The notes under the pieces were generated by a model, which made no database searches, was not told where the DNA came from, and was given only the letters and a program-made list of their open reading frames with translations. A stretch of DNA of 64,000 bases, taken from assembly GCA_902551985.1 (NCBI GenBank), contig CACDFI010000002.1, forward strand, positions 124,001-188,000. The letters run 5' to 3'. This DNA is from an uncultured Pelagibacteraceae bacterium (lineage in GTDB: Bacteria; Pseudomonadota; Alphaproteobacteria; Pelagibacterales; Pelagibacteraceae). The position numbers were made by a program, and so were the translations under genes. Shown one piece after another: positions 33,438 through 42,302 of this stretch; positions within the stretch are counted from its first letter, which is position 1, and every line of letters begins with the position of its first letter.

Positions 33438-34035
33438 AGTCTGCTGAAAGAGCTTTAATATTATCTTCTGAAAATTTAGTTGTATGTGAATATTCCTTAT
33501 GATCAATACCAACTTCAATAATATTATTCTGATCTTTAAACTTAATTACCTGTTCATTTGAAAAATTGAAATGTAAAAATTGTACAGATGAAGCCTTTCC
33601 ATCATCTGAAGTTCTATCTACATCCATCTCTGGGACAGCGTATATTTTTTCATCATCAATTTTTATGAAAATATTTTTTTCTACTCCACCTAATTTTCCA
33701 AGAAAATTTGCTCTAATTACTGGATTGTCTATTTCAAACATTAAAGTGGCAACCAATTCTTTTCCATTAGGTATTAGAGGATTATATGCAGCTAACTCAT
33801 CAGCAATTTGTTCATCACCACCTTTTTCGATATAAAGCATTTCCTGAATTTGGGCTATCATTGTTTCATAACACTCAAAATAAAATGTTGCATAGGGTCC
33901 TAGAAGAATTCTTCTATTCTTTTTAAATTCAACTAATTCTTTTCTCATTTGCCTTCTAACTTTTGTATAAGCATCTAAAGGCAAAAGGTCTTCTTTTGTA
34001 ATCATTTTTTGTTCTTTTGACATTCTATAATCCAT
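33430..34035 (-). CDS. DUF3501 family protein
   Basis: The 201-residue protein opens near ITKEDLLPLDAYTKVRRQMR and contains the block LGPYATFYFECYETMIAQIQEMLYIEKGG. This matches DUF3501, a family of unknown function found beside rubrerythrin and a CCG-type Fe-S oxidoreductase in many proteobacteria. It has no visible cofactor motif, membrane helix or signal. It overlaps the Fe-S gene by 11 bases (an ATG at 34023 is an alternative start). The context suggests peroxide or oxygen stress linked to iron. Confidence 0.85.
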   Translation of the reverse strand: MDYRMSKEQKMITKEDLLPLDAYTKVRRQMRKELVEFKKNRRILLGPYATFYFECYETMIAQIQEMLYIEKGGDEQIADELAAYNPLIPNGKELVATLMFEIDNPVIRANFLGKLGGVEKNIFIKIDDEKIYAVPEMDVDRTSDDGKASSVQFLHFNFSNEQVIKFKDQNNIIEVGIDHKEYSHTTKFSEDNIKALSADFN

Positions 34036-35350
34036 AACTTTTTGAGACTATTTCAATTGGATGCACAGCTTCATCACTCACTATATTTGTATCTTCAGCA
34101 AGCTGCTTAATATGTTTTCCAGCCAATGGGCAGTCAGATGCCATATATTTATTATTTTTTCGTTTAACAGTACTTGCGGTAGTTTTGCCCACCTTGTTTG
34201 CAATATCATGAGTTCCTTTCATTATTCCAAAGGTTCCACCATGCCCCGCACATCTTTCAACAACATCTAATTTAATATTTGGAATTAGTCTTAGCATGTC
34301 CCTTGCTTTATTACCCATATTCTGAGCTCTTGCATGACAAGCATTATGAACAGTTACTCCACCATCAATTTCTTTTAGGCCATCAACCAAACCCTCTTTG
34401 TTGGCAATATCCATAACATATTCGTCAATATCAAGAGTATTTTGAGAAAGTTTTTTGATTATTCCATCATTTGGCATTAACAAAGGCCATTCAAACTTCA
34501 ACATTAACCCACAACTAGCTGTTAAAGTTACAACTTTAAAGCCTTTATCAATATATTTATTTAATTCTCTTGAAACTAGTTGCGCTTGTTTTGTAACTTG
34601 ATCTAAATCGGCTTGCTCTAAGTAAGGCATACCACAGCAACCCGCATAAGAATGCTCTACCTCTACATTATTATGGTGTAAGACTTTTAAAGCAGCCTCA
34701 CCAGTTTTTTTCTTATTGAAATTAACAAAGCATGTTGAGTAAATTACTACTTTTCTTTCCTGATTTTTCCTTAAAATATTTTTTTTAAATTTCTCAAAAT
34801 ACTTTGAAAATGTTTCTTTGTTGTACCTTGGTAAAATCACTCTTTTATCTATTCCAGTAAAAAATTCTAAAACTTTTCTAGCAAATTTATTTTTCACATC
34901 AGTAATCCAATTTATTAAAAAGTTAAAAAATATTCCTATTTTTGAATTTCTATCGATCTTAGTTAATTGATTTGCAGTTTTTGATATATCGCCATTTTTT
35001 CTTTGTGCAGTCCTATATCTCAGCATTAAATGAGGGAAATCTAAATCAAATTCATGAGGTGGTACATAGGGACATTTAGTCATGAAACACATATCACATA
35101 GAGTACAAGCATCAACAACTGGTTTAAACTTATCACTTGAAAGATCTGATACTTCGCCACCTTCTGTTTCGTCTATAAAATCAAACAGCTTTGGAAAGCT
35201 ATCACACAAATTAAAACATCTTCTACATCCATGACATATATCGAAGACCCTTCTCATCTCCTGATCAATTTTCTCAGGGTTTATAAAATCTGGATCTCTA
35301 AATTTTAATGGATGTCTTGTAGGTGCTTGTGTACTACCTTCTTTGTTCAT
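34025..35350 (-). CDS. Fe-S oxidoreductase, heterodisulfide reductase D/GlpC-like
   Basis: The 441-residue protein has two N-terminal 4Fe-4S motifs (CHGCRRCFNLC and CTLCDMCFMTKC) and two C-terminal CCG domains, the first with YSTCFVN and YAGCCGMPY, the second with HNACHARAQN and ERCAGHGG. In the second the usual Cys-Cys-Gly reads Cys-Ala-Gly. It probably passes electrons between low-potential donors and a partner such as rubrerythrin, which is encoded just upstream. I start it at the ATG at 35350 rather than the TTG at 35395, because the extra codons would lie inside a strong hairpin. Confidence 0.87.
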   Translation of the reverse strand: MNKEGSTQAPTRHPLKFRDPDFINPEKIDQEMRRVFDICHGCRRCFNLCDSFPKLFDFIDETEGGEVSDLSSDKFKPVVDACTLCDMCFMTKCPYVPPHEFDLDFPHLMLRYRTAQRKNGDISKTANQLTKIDRNSKIGIFFNFLINWITDVKNKFARKVLEFFTGIDKRVILPRYNKETFSKYFEKFKKNILRKNQERKVVIYSTCFVNFNKKKTGEAALKVLHHNNVEVEHSYAGCCGMPYLEQADLDQVTKQAQLVSRELNKYIDKGFKVVTLTASCGLMLKFEWPLLMPNDGIIKKLSQNTLDIDEYVMDIANKEGLVDGLKEIDGGVTVHNACHARAQNMGNKARDMLRLIPNIKLDVVERCAGHGGTFGIMKGTHDIANKVGKTTASTVKRKNNKYMASDCPLAGKHIKQLAEDTNIVSDEAVHPIEIVSKSYGL

Positions 35351-35367
35351 ATAATTAAATTGTAGTG

Positions 35368-35396
35368 TTTGTGGACGAGAGGGGTTCGCCCACAAA
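35368..35396 (-). other. intercistronic hairpin between rubrerythrin and the Fe-S oxidoreductase
   Basis: TTTGTGGACGA (35368-35378) and TCGCCCACAAA (35386-35396) form an 11-base-pair stem with one mismatched position that becomes a G-U pair in the minus-strand RNA, and a 7-base loop. It begins seven bases after the rubrerythrin stop and ends 18 bases before the next ATG. There is no U tract after it on the transcribed strand. It is best read as a message-stabilising or partial-termination element that keeps rubrerythrin more abundant than its partner. Confidence 0.78.
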
Positions 35397-35402
35397 TTTT
35401 GT

Positions 35403-35819
35403 TTAAGAAATGCTTTCTAAAGTTTTTTGAAACTTTCCAGCATGAGATTTTTCAGCTTTTGCTAAAGTCTCAAACCAGTCAGCTATTTCATCAAAACCTT
35501 CATCTCTAGCTGTTTTAGCCATTCCAGGGTACATATCTGTATACTCATGTGTTTCACCTTGGATTGCAGACTCTAGATTTGCTTTTGTTTCACCGATTGG
35601 CTTACCAGTTGCTGGATCACCTACTTCTTCTAAATATTCTAGGTGGCCATGAGCATGTCCAGTTTCACCTTCAGCAGTTGATCTAAATACTGCTGCTACG
35701 TCGTTAAAGCCTTCAACATCCGCCTTTTGAGCAAAATAAAGATATCTTCTATTTGCTTGGCTTTCTCCTGCAAATGCTTCTTTTAAATTTTCCTCTGTTT
35801 TACTACCTTTTAATGACAT
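35403..35819 (-). CDS. rubrerythrin (ferritin-like diiron domain only)
   Basis: The 138-residue, cysteine-free protein shows the rubrerythrin diiron ligands in [44 protein letters not shown] and the final [11 protein letters not shown]. The C-terminal rubredoxin domain of classical rubrerythrins is missing, as in other short forms, so electrons must come from a separate carrier. It reduces hydrogen peroxide in the cytoplasm. Its promoter region (TTGACA at 35879-35884) is bracketed by two Irr-box-like sequences, tying it to iron status. Confidence 0.93.
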   Translation of the reverse strand: MSLKGSKTEENLKEAFAGESQANRRYLYFAQKADVEGFNDVAAVFRSTAEGETGHAHGHLEYLEEVGDPATGKPIGETKANLESAIQGETHEYTDMYPGMAKTARDEGFDEIADWFETLAKAEKSHAGKFQKTLESIS

Positions 35820-35833
35820 GTTTACTCCTACTA

Positions 35834-35850
35834 TTAATAATGATTCTAAA
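35834..35850. promoter_or_regulatory. Irr-box-like site at the rubrerythrin transcription start
   Basis: The minus strand reads TTTAGAATCATTATTAA, which matches the copy next to irr (TTTAGAATAATTATAAT) at 14 of 17 positions. It overlaps the predicted rubrerythrin transcription start (about 35848), a position suited to repression. Confidence 0.5.
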
Positions 35851-35854
35851 ATGG

Positions 35855-35884
35855 CTTATATATAGAGGAATTGTAATATGTCAA
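35855..35884 (-). promoter_or_regulatory. predicted sigma-70 promoter of rubrerythrin
   Basis: On the minus strand a perfect -35 TTGACA (35879-35884) is followed after 18 bases by TATAAG (35855-35860), five of six -10 matches; TATATA at a 16-base spacing is an alternative. A start near 35848 leaves a leader of about 29 bases that contains the ribosome-binding site GTAGGAGTAAAC. Confidence 0.6.
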
Positions 35885-35887
35885 CAG

Positions 35888-35904
35888 TTTAGAATAAATA
35901 TAAT
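35888..35904. promoter_or_regulatory. Irr-box-like site upstream of the rubrerythrin promoter
   Basis: The plus strand reads TTTAGAATAAATATAAT, identical at 16 of 17 positions to the site beside the irr start codon. It lies three bases upstream of the -35 hexamer of the rubrerythrin promoter. The left half TTTAGAA equals the half-site of the known alphaproteobacterial Irr box; the right half is degenerate. Confidence 0.55.
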
Positions 35905-35933
35905 GTATTATTTAAACTATTGATATTAATGAA

Positions 35934-36362
35934 TTATTTTTGAGATTGATTATCACTCACAATTTTTGCGATAACTTCTACTGATTTTATTTTTTTTCCT
36001 GGGATTGTTTTTTTAATATTAACTTCATCAACATCATGTTGATGAATATCAATTAATCTATTTTCTTCTAAGTCAAAGAAATGGTGGTGATGAGTTACAT
36101 TTGTATCGTAATAACTTTGAGAAGCATTTAGTGGGATCTCTTTTAAGTAGCCCTTCTTGATAAATGCATGAACAGTATTGTAAACTGTTGCCAGCGAAAC
36201 CTTGATATTTGCTTGATTTTCAATGATTTTTACTAATTCTTTTATTGTAAAATGAAAGGTTTGTTCGGCATCAAATAAGACTTCACAGATTTTTATTCTT
36301 TGTTTTGTGGGTCTAAGTCCTGATTTTCTTAATTTATCTATATATTGCTCAGCGTAAGCCAT
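35934..36362 (-). CDS. irr: Irr-type Fur-family iron-response regulator
   Basis: The 142-residue protein has the winged-helix opening LRKSGLRPTKQRIKICEVLF, the recognition-helix region VSLATVYNTVHAFIKKG and a His-rich sensing segment VTHHHHFFDLEENRLIDIHQ. The His stretch and the place directly divergent from fabA-fabB-fabI are typical of Irr rather than Fur. In alphaproteobacteria Irr senses haem and represses iron-using genes when iron is scarce. A near-perfect copy of an Irr-box-like 17-mer lies six bases before its start, which suggests self-control. A second Fur-family gene is at 51691. Confidence 0.87.
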   Translation of the reverse strand: MAYAEQYIDKLRKSGLRPTKQRIKICEVLFDAEQTFHFTIKELVKIIENQANIKVSLATVYNTVHAFIKKGYLKEIPLNASQSYYDTNVTHHHHFFDLEENRLIDIHQHDVDEVNIKKTIPGKKIKSVEVIAKIVSDNQSQK

Positions 36363-36367
36363 TATTA

Positions 36368-36384
36368 ATTATAATTATTCTAAA
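36368..36384. promoter_or_regulatory. Irr-box-like site in the irr-fabA intergenic region
   Basis: The minus strand reads TTTAGAATAATTATAAT, beginning six bases upstream of the irr start codon and lying upstream of the likely fabA -10 element (TATAAT, 36397-36402). It shares 16 of 17 bases with the site upstream of rubrerythrin. It could control irr itself and, less surely, fabA. Confidence 0.55.
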
Positions 36385-36434
36385 GAATATCTATATTATA
36401 ATGTCAGTAAATCAAGTAATAAGATTAAAATTTT

Positions 36435-36938
36435 ATGAAAAAGAGTTTCTTTAATTACGATGAATTAATAAGTTGTGCAAATGGCAATCTTTTTGGCCCG
36501 GGAAATGCAAAATTACCATCCCCACCGATGCTAATGTTTGATAGAATTACTGAAATTGATGAAAATAAGGGTGCTTTTGGCAAAGGATTGATGAAGGCTG
36601 AACTTGATATTAAAGATGATTTATGGTTTTTTGATTGTCATTTTAAAGAGGATCCAGTTATGCCAGGATGCTTAGGTCTTGATGCAATGTGGCAGTTAGT
36701 TGGTTTTTACCTAGGTTGGCTTGGAAACCCAGGAAGAGGAAGAGCTTTAGGAGTAAGTACAGTAAAATTTACTGGAGAAGTTTTAAAGAATGTCAAAATG
36801 GCAACATATATAATTGATATGAAAAGAATATTAATTAAAGGTGAAACAACTGTTGGTTTAGCAAATGGAATTCTTCTGGCGGATGATAAAAAGATTTACT
36901 CAGCTGATGGTCTTAAAGTAGGATTGTTTAAAAAATGA
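36435..36938 (+). CDS. fabA: 3-hydroxydecanoyl-ACP dehydratase/isomerase
   Basis: The 167-residue hotdog enzyme carries the active-site His in [20 protein letters not shown] and the catalytic Asp on the following helix ([16 protein letters not shown]), both typical of FabA rather than FabZ. It dehydrates 3-hydroxydecanoyl-ACP and isomerises the double bond, starting the anaerobic unsaturated fatty acid branch with FabB encoded next. The 3' end overlaps fabB by four bases (ATGA). A TATAAT at 36397-36402 is a plausible -10 element. Confidence 0.96.
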   Translation: MKKSFFNYDELISCANGNLFGPGNAKLPSPPMLMFDRITEIDENKGAFGKGLMKAELDIKDDLWFFDCHFKEDPVMPGCLGLDAMWQLVGFYLGWLGNPGRGRALGVSTVKFTGEVLKNVKMATYIIDMKRILIKGETTVGLANGILLADDKKIYSADGLKVGLFKK

Positions 36939-38146
36939 GAAGAGTAGTAATTACTGGTTTAGGAATTGTTTCTTGTTTAGGCAATAATCAGGATGAAGTT
37001 CATCAATCTTTGTTAAATTCTAAATCAGGAATTTCTTTTTCTGAGGAATATAAAGAACATAATTTAAAAAGTCATATTCATGGAAAGCCAAATATAAAAC
37101 TTGAAGATCATATAGATAGAAAAACAATTAGATTTATGGGTTCAGGATCTGCTTATAATTACATTGCAATGAAAGAGGCAATTGAAGACTCTGGATTAGA
37201 AGATAGTGAAGTAAGTAATTTCAAAACAGGAATTGTAATGGGTTCTGGAGGACCCTCAATAGAAAATGTTATTTTAGCAGCAGATAAAACTAGAGCTAAA
37301 ACTCCAAAATTAATGGGCCCATTTATTGTACCAAGAACAATGGCGAGTACAGCTTCAGCTACACTTGCTGTGCCTTTTAAAATTAAAGGTACGAATTATA
37401 CAATGAGTTCAGCTTGTGCAACTAGTGGTCACTGCATTGGAAATTCTATGGAATTAATTCAAATGGGAAAACAAGATATTGTTTTTGCTGGTGGAAGTGA
37501 AGAAATTCATTGGGCAATGACTGCAATGTTTGATGCAATGACTGCGCTTTCATCAAAATATAATGATACCCCTGAAAAAGCTTCAAGGGCATATGATAAA
37601 ACAAGAGATGGTTTTGTAATTGCAGGAGGTGCAGGGGTGCTTGTTCTCGAAGATTACGAACACGCAAAAGCGAGAGGAGCTAAAATATACGCAGAATTAA
37701 CTGGTTATGGAGCAACTTCAGATGGATACGATATGGTAGCTCCATCTGGTGAAGGAGCAGTAAGATGTATGCAAATGGCGATGGCAACGTCAAAAAATAA
37801 AATAGATTATATTAATACTCATGGAACATCTACTCCAGTTGGAGATATTACAGAATTGAATGCAGTAAAAGATACTTTTGGAAATGAAATTCCTAAAATA
37901 AGTTCAACCAAATCTTTGTCAGGTCATCCATTAGGAGCGGCTTCCGTTCACGAAGCTATATATTGTTTAATTATGATGAAAAACAATTTTATTGCTGGAT
38001 CAGCCAACATTAGTGAAATAGATGAAGAGGCTAAAAAATTTCCAATCGTTGCTAAAACAGAAACAGAGGCAACTTTAAATACAGTTATGTCTAATAGTTT
38101 TGGTTTTGGTGGAACAAATGCAACTCTAATTTTTGAGAAAGTTTAA
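36935..38146 (+). CDS. fabB: 3-oxoacyl-ACP synthase I
   Basis: The 403-residue condensing enzyme has the nucleophile Cys in [14 protein letters not shown], the two catalytic His in [11 protein letters not shown] and [15 protein letters not shown], and the C-terminal [13 protein letters not shown] block. It elongates unsaturated acyl-ACP with malonyl-ACP. The gene is the middle of the fabA-fabB-fabI operon, with overlapping or 3-base junctions on both sides. Confidence 0.96.
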   Translation: MRRVVITGLGIVSCLGNNQDEVHQSLLNSKSGISFSEEYKEHNLKSHIHGKPNIKLEDHIDRKTIRFMGSGSAYNYIAMKEAIEDSGLEDSEVSNFKTGIVMGSGGPSIENVILAADKTRAKTPKLMGPFIVPRTMASTASATLAVPFKIKGTNYTMSSACATSGHCIGNSMELIQMGKQDIVFAGGSEEIHWAMTAMFDAMTALSSKYNDTPEKASRAYDKTRDGFVIAGGAGVLVLEDYEHAKARGAKIYAELTGYGATSDGYDMVAPSGEGAVRCMQMAMATSKNKIDYINTHGTSTPVGDITELNAVKDTFGNEIPKISSTKSLSGHPLGAASVHEAIYCLIMMKNNFIAGSANISEIDEEAKKFPIVAKTETEATLNTVMSNSFGFGGTNATLIFEKV

Positions 38147-38149
38147 TCA

Positions 38150-38935
38150 ATGTCTTTAATGAAGGGAAAAAAAGGACTGATAATGGGTGTTGCAAATGAA
38201 AGGTCTATTGCATGGGGCATTTCTCAAAAACTTGCAGAAGCAGGTGCAGAGTTAGCTTTCACATATCTTGGCGATGCACTTAAAAAAAGAGTGGTACCTT
38301 TAGCAGAAAAACTCAATTCAAATGTTACATTTAGTTGTGATGTAGAAAAAAAAGAGGAAGTAGTAAAACTATTTGAAGATATTAAATCCCAATGGGGCGA
38401 GATAGACTTTGTTGTCCATGCAATCGCATTTTCAGACAAATCTGAATTATCTGGAGAATATTTAAATACAACTAGAGAAAATTTTCAAAGAAGTATGCTT
38501 ATTTCATGTTTTTCTTTCACAGAAGTTGCAAGGGAAGCTTCCAAAGTTATGAAAGAGGGTGGTAGTATGATCACTCTAAGTTATGAAGCTAACAAAGCCA
38601 TTCCAAACTATAATGTTATGGGTGTTTGCAAAGCTGCCTTAGAATCTAGTGTAAAATATTTAGCACGTGATCTAGGAGCTAAAGGAATAAGAGTTAATGC
38701 AATAAGCGCAGGTCCGATTAAAACTTTAGCAGCATCAGCGATTGGAGATGCAAAATTTTTGTATAAATGGAATGCAGACCATTCATTTTTAAAGAGAAAT
38801 GTAGACAATTTAGATGTTGGAAACTCTGCATTATATCTTTTAAGTGATATGGCGGGTGGAGTAACAGGTGAAATTCACTATGTAGACGCTGGCTATAACA
38901 AAGTGGGAATGCCAGATCCTAAAAATATATCTTAA
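38150..38935 (+). CDS. fabI: enoyl-ACP reductase (NADH)
   Basis: The 261-residue short-chain dehydrogenase-like protein shows the FabI nucleotide region GLIMGVANERSIAWGIS, the catalytic Tyr-x6-Lys pattern in YEANKAIPNYNVMGVCKAALE and the substrate-loop AISAGPIKTLAASAIGD. It carries out the last reduction in each round of fatty acid elongation. It closes the fabA-fabB-fabI operon; a small membrane ORF and msrB follow on the same strand. Confidence 0.95.
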   Translation: MSLMKGKKGLIMGVANERSIAWGISQKLAEAGAELAFTYLGDALKKRVVPLAEKLNSNVTFSCDVEKKEEVVKLFEDIKSQWGEIDFVVHAIAFSDKSELSGEYLNTTRENFQRSMLISCFSFTEVAREASKVMKEGGSMITLSYEANKAIPNYNVMGVCKAALESSVKYLARDLGAKGIRVNAISAGPIKTLAASAIGDAKFLYKWNADHSFLKRNVDNLDVGNSALYLLSDMAGGVTGEIHYVDAGYNKVGMPDPKNIS

Positions 38936-38946
38936 ATTCAATTATT

Positions 38947-39099
38947 ATGCTTATATTAGTTTGGTTTGTAGTTTGTATAATATTTTTTATAGTACAACTA
39001 ATTCTTGAAGGTTCTGGTCATGCATTAGAAGTTTTTGCCCTATTGACTGCAATAGCTTTGTTCTTAATAAATAAACTAGGAAAAAAAAAAGTTAAATAA
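38947..39099 (+). CDS. 50-residue hypothetical membrane protein
   Basis: An ATG 11 bases after fabI opens a 50-codon frame starting MLILVWFVVCIIFFIVQLIL. It then has a short polar turn (EGSGHALE), a second hydrophobic segment (VFALLTAIALFLIN) and a basic tail KLGKKKVK. The two-helix hairpin with a positive cytoplasmic end follows the positive-inside rule, and the frame fills the gap between fabI and msrB. I recognise no family. Size and lack of a clear ribosome-binding site leave some doubt. Confidence 0.55.
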   Translation: MLILVWFVVCIIFFIVQLILEGSGHALEVFALLTAIALFLINKLGKKKVK

Positions 39100-39111
39100 G
39101 ATCAATTTATT

Positions 39112-39603
39112 GTGAGGAGAAATTTTTTAAAAATTGTAGCAACATCTTTATTGGGATTACTAGTCCATCCTTTAAACTCTTTAGCTAACAACCTAGTTGG
39201 ATTCAAAAAAAAATTGAAAAAAGATGAAAGTGAATACAATATAATAAATCCTGATCTTACTGAGGAACAGAAAATAATAATGTTTGAGGAAGGTACTGAG
39301 CGTGCTGGTACAAGTGAATTAAATTATGAGAAAAGAAAAGGGTCATATCATTGTGCTAATTGTGGTGTGAAATTATTTGATTCCACTGCAAAATTTGACA
39401 GCGGAACAGGTTGGCCCTCATTTACTGAGGCACTACCAGGAGTATTTATAACAAAAGTTGATTATTCATTTGGCATGAAGAGAACTGAATATAGTTGTGC
39501 AAATTGTGGTGCACATCACGGCCATGTTTTTAATGATGGACCGGATGGTGGCAAAAGATATTGTAGCAATGGTCTTTGCTTATTATTCGTGCCAGAAAGT
39601 TAA
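39112..39603 (+). CDS. msrB: peptide-methionine (R)-S-oxide reductase with Tat signal
   Basis: The 163-residue protein reduces methionine-R-sulfoxide. Zinc-binding Cys pairs are in YHCANCGVKLF and YSCANCGAHHGHVF, and the catalytic Cys lies in RYCSNGLCL. The N terminus reads MRRNFLKIVATSLLGLL: a twin-arginine motif followed by a hydrophobic segment, so export by the Tat system is likely. The start is GTG (39112-39114); a later ATG would lose the signal. Periplasmic MsrB would protect exported proteins from photochemical oxidants at the sea surface. Confidence 0.9.
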   Translation: MRRNFLKIVATSLLGLLVHPLNSLANNLVGFKKKLKKDESEYNIINPDLTEEQKIIMFEEGTERAGTSELNYEKRKGSYHCANCGVKLFDSTAKFDSGTGWPSFTEALPGVFITKVDYSFGMKRTEYSCANCGAHHGHVFNDGPDGGKRYCSNGLCLLFVPES

Positions 39604-39606
39604 AAA

Positions 39607-41679
39607 CTATATAGCCGCTTGCTTAATAGATAGTTTTACTTTTCCTCGATCAAATCCAATAACTTTTACTTTAACTTCGTCACCTTCTTTGACTACATCA
39701 GTAACTTTAGCAACTCTTTTGTCTGCAAGCTCTGAAATATGAACTAATCCGTCTTGTTTTCCTAAGAAATTTACAAAAGCACCAAATTCCATAATTTTCA
39801 TAACTTTACCGTTATAAATCTTATTCAATTCTGCTTTAGCGGTAATATCTTTAATCATTTGCATCGCCACATTTCTAGACTCTTCATCTGGTGCTGATAC
39901 TGTTACTTCACCCTCATCGTTAACATCAACTTTTGCTCCAGATTTTTCAACTATTTCTCTTATTGTTGCGCCACCCTTACCAATTACTGCTGCGATATCT
40001 TTTTTATCAACTGTGATTTTTTCCATTTTTGGTGTGTGTTTACCAACATTATCTCTTGATTTAGAAAGAGCTTTATTCATTTCACCTAAGATATGAATTC
40101 TCCCATCTTTAGCTTGTTTTAAAGCTTGTTCCATTATCTCAAATGTGATTCCAGTAATTTTTATATCCATTTGTAAGGATGTAATACCATCTTTAGTGCC
40201 AGCGACTTTAAAATCCATGTCTCCAAGATGGTCTTCATCACCAAGAATATCTGATAACACAGTAAAATCATCGCCTTCTTTAATTAAACCCATTGCAATT
40301 CCAGCGACTGGCTCTTTTATAGGAACACCTGCATCCATAAGAGCTAGAGAAGTTCCACAAACAGTTGCCATTGAGGATGAACCATTTGACTCAGTTATTT
40401 CTGATACAATCCTAAATGTATAGGGAAAATTTTCTTTTGATGGTAGTGACGAGTTAATTGCTCTCCATGCTAATTTTCCATGACCTATCTCTCTTCGACC
40501 TGTACCAATTCTACCAGTTTCACCAACTGAGAATGGAGGAAAATTATAATGCAACATAAATCTTTCTTTTTGAAGGCCATCTAGACTTTCAATTCTTTGT
40601 TCATCATCTGAAGTACCCAAGGTAGTTGTAACAATTGCTTGAGTTTCACCTCTTGTAAATAATGCAGAACCATGTACTCTTGGCAAAATACCTACTTCAC
40701 ACATTATTGGTCTAACGTCTGCAAGTCCTCTTCCATCAATACGATTTTTATTTTTTAGTATGTCAGTTCTTACTATAGACTTTTCTAAATTTTTAAGTTG
40801 AGAGTTAACATCTAAGTCTGTGTAATCTTCATTTTCCTCATAAAGCTTTTTTGCTTTTTCAGTTATTTCAGAAATTTGATTTGACCTATCCTGTTTATCT
40901 CTAGTTGAGAATGCTTTTTTTAGATCTTCTGTAAACTCTTCTTCTAATTTCTTTTTTATTTCTGATAGATCTTTTTTTTCAACAACCCATTCTGGTTTTC
41001 TGCATTCTTTAGCAAGATCTTCAATCATTTTAATTATTGGAATAAAACCTTCATGACCGAATTTTACAGCGTTTAACATTTCTTCTTCTGTTAAACCATT
41101 CGCTTCTGACTCAACCATTAAAACAGCATCTTTAGTACCTGCTACCACTAAATCTAATTTAGACTCCTCTAATTCTTTCTTCGACGGGTTAAGTACATAT
41201 TCTCCTTTAATAAAGCCAACTCTAGAAGCTCCTACAGGACCCATAAAAGGCATACCTGATATAGCTAATGCAGCTGAGGAGGCAATTATTGATAAAATAT
41301 CAGGCTCGTTCTCTTTATCATAAGATATTACAGTCGGTAACAGCTGTACTTCATTTTTAAATTCATCAGGAAACAAAGGTCTGATAGGTCTATCAATTAA
41401 TCTTGATATTAAGGTCTCACTTTCAGTCGGTCTTGCTTCTCTTTTAAAATAGCCACCTGGGATCTTTCCAGCTGCATAATATTTTTCTTGGTAATTTACT
41501 GACAATGGAAAATAATCCATATCTGGATTTATTTTTTTTGCACCAACCACTGTTGCTAAAACAACTGTCTCTCCACATTGAGCTATGATTGATCCATCTG
41601 CTTGCCTTGCTATTTTGCCTGTTTCTAAGCTAATTTTTTTTCCACTAATTTCAATTTCTTTTCTAACGATTTCAAACAT
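39607..41679 (-). CDS. pnp: polyribonucleotide nucleotidyltransferase (PNPase)
   Basis: The 690-residue exoribonuclease has two RNase PH domains (about residues 1-230 and 315-540), a helical linker between them, then a KH domain ([14 protein letters not shown]) and an S1 domain ([20 protein letters not shown]). It degrades RNA with phosphate and is part of degradosome-like complexes. It follows rpsO on the minus strand with no intergenic base, the same rpsO-pnp pair as in other bacteria, where pnp expression is self-controlled through leader processing. Confidence 0.97.
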   Translation of the reverse strand: MFEIVRKEIEISGKKISLETGKIARQADGSIIAQCGETVVLATVVGAKKINPDMDYFPLSVNYQEKYYAAGKIPGGYFKREARPTESETLISRLIDRPIRPLFPDEFKNEVQLLPTVISYDKENEPDILSIIASSAALAISGMPFMGPVGASRVGFIKGEYVLNPSKKELEESKLDLVVAGTKDAVLMVESEANGLTEEEMLNAVKFGHEGFIPIIKMIEDLAKECRKPEWVVEKKDLSEIKKKLEEEFTEDLKKAFSTRDKQDRSNQISEITEKAKKLYEENEDYTDLDVNSQLKNLEKSIVRTDILKNKNRIDGRGLADVRPIMCEVGILPRVHGSALFTRGETQAIVTTTLGTSDDEQRIESLDGLQKERFMLHYNFPPFSVGETGRIGTGRREIGHGKLAWRAINSSLPSKENFPYTFRIVSEITESNGSSSMATVCGTSLALMDAGVPIKEPVAGIAMGLIKEGDDFTVLSDILGDEDHLGDMDFKVAGTKDGITSLQMDIKITGITFEIMEQALKQAKDGRIHILGEMNKALSKSRDNVGKHTPKMEKITVDKKDIAAVIGKGGATIREIVEKSGAKVDVNDEGEVTVSAPDEESRNVAMQMIKDITAKAELNKIYNGKVMKIMEFGAFVNFLGKQDGLVHISELADKRVAKVTDVVKEGDEVKVKVIGFDRGKVKLSIKQAAI

Positions 41680-41928
41680 TTACTTCCTTAAATTTAATTT
41701 TGTTAATACCTCTTTATAAGAGTCCATTTTATTTTTTTTTAAATAATCCAATAATTTTTTTCTTCTATTAACAGCTCTTAAAAGGCCAACTGACGAATGT
41801 TTGTCCTTTTTAAATTGTTTTATATGTTTAGATAGATTCTCTATTTTTCCAGTCAGCTGGGCAATCTGAACTTCCGAAGATCCTGTGTCTTTTTCGTGGA
41901 TTTTTAACTCTTTCACATTTTTTGTCAT
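41680..41928 (-). CDS. rpsO: ribosomal protein S15
   Basis: The 82-residue protein shows the S15 core: HEKDTGSSEVQIAQLTGKIE, LSKHIKQFKKDKHSSVGLLR and RRKKLLDYLKK. It binds 16S rRNA and bridges to the large subunit. It is slightly shorter at the N terminus than the usual 88-89 residues. It lies between rbfA and pnp; truB, which often separates rbfA and rpsO, is absent. Confidence 0.97.
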   Translation of the reverse strand: MTKNVKELKIHEKDTGSSEVQIAQLTGKIENLSKHIKQFKKDKHSSVGLLRAVNRRKKLLDYLKKNKMDSYKEVLTKLNLRK

Positions 41929-41936
41929 TTTTTTCC

Positions 41937-42302
41937 TTATTTATTTGTTTGTTTTATTAAATTTTCTATTTTTTCAGCATAATCAAATGAGTCATCTTTT
42001 ACAAAAAAAAGCTTTGGCAAAAATTTCATAACAATTTTTTTTGATAAAACTTTTCTAATCATAAACGATGATAACTTTAATTTTTCTATGATTTCCTCAG
42101 TATTTTTTCCACCCAATGGCATTACGAAAATCTTAGCAGTTTTTAAATCTTGGGACATTCTTACCTCTGTAACTGTAATTTCTTTTGTTGATAAACTTGG
42201 TATCTTTGCTTCATCTCTTATAAAAAGTATACCAAGAGCTTGTTTTATCATCTCTCCAACTCTTAACTGTCTTTGAGTTATTGGTTTTCCAAAGTTTTTC
42301 AT
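41937..42302 (-). CDS. rbfA: ribosome-binding factor A
   Basis: The 121-residue single KH-type protein has the typical opening QRQLRVGEMIKQALGILF and the block TEVRMSQDLKTAKIFVMPLG. It helps mature the 5' end of 16S rRNA. The gene directly abuts infB (no intergenic base), and the order infB-rbfA-rpsO-pnp is the standard one with truB removed. Confidence 0.93.
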   Translation of the reverse strand: MKNFGKPITQRQLRVGEMIKQALGILFIRDEAKIPSLSTKEITVTEVRMSQDLKTAKIFVMPLGGKNTEEIIEKLKLSSFMIRKVLSKKIVMKFLPKLFFVKDDSFDYAEKIENLIKQTNK

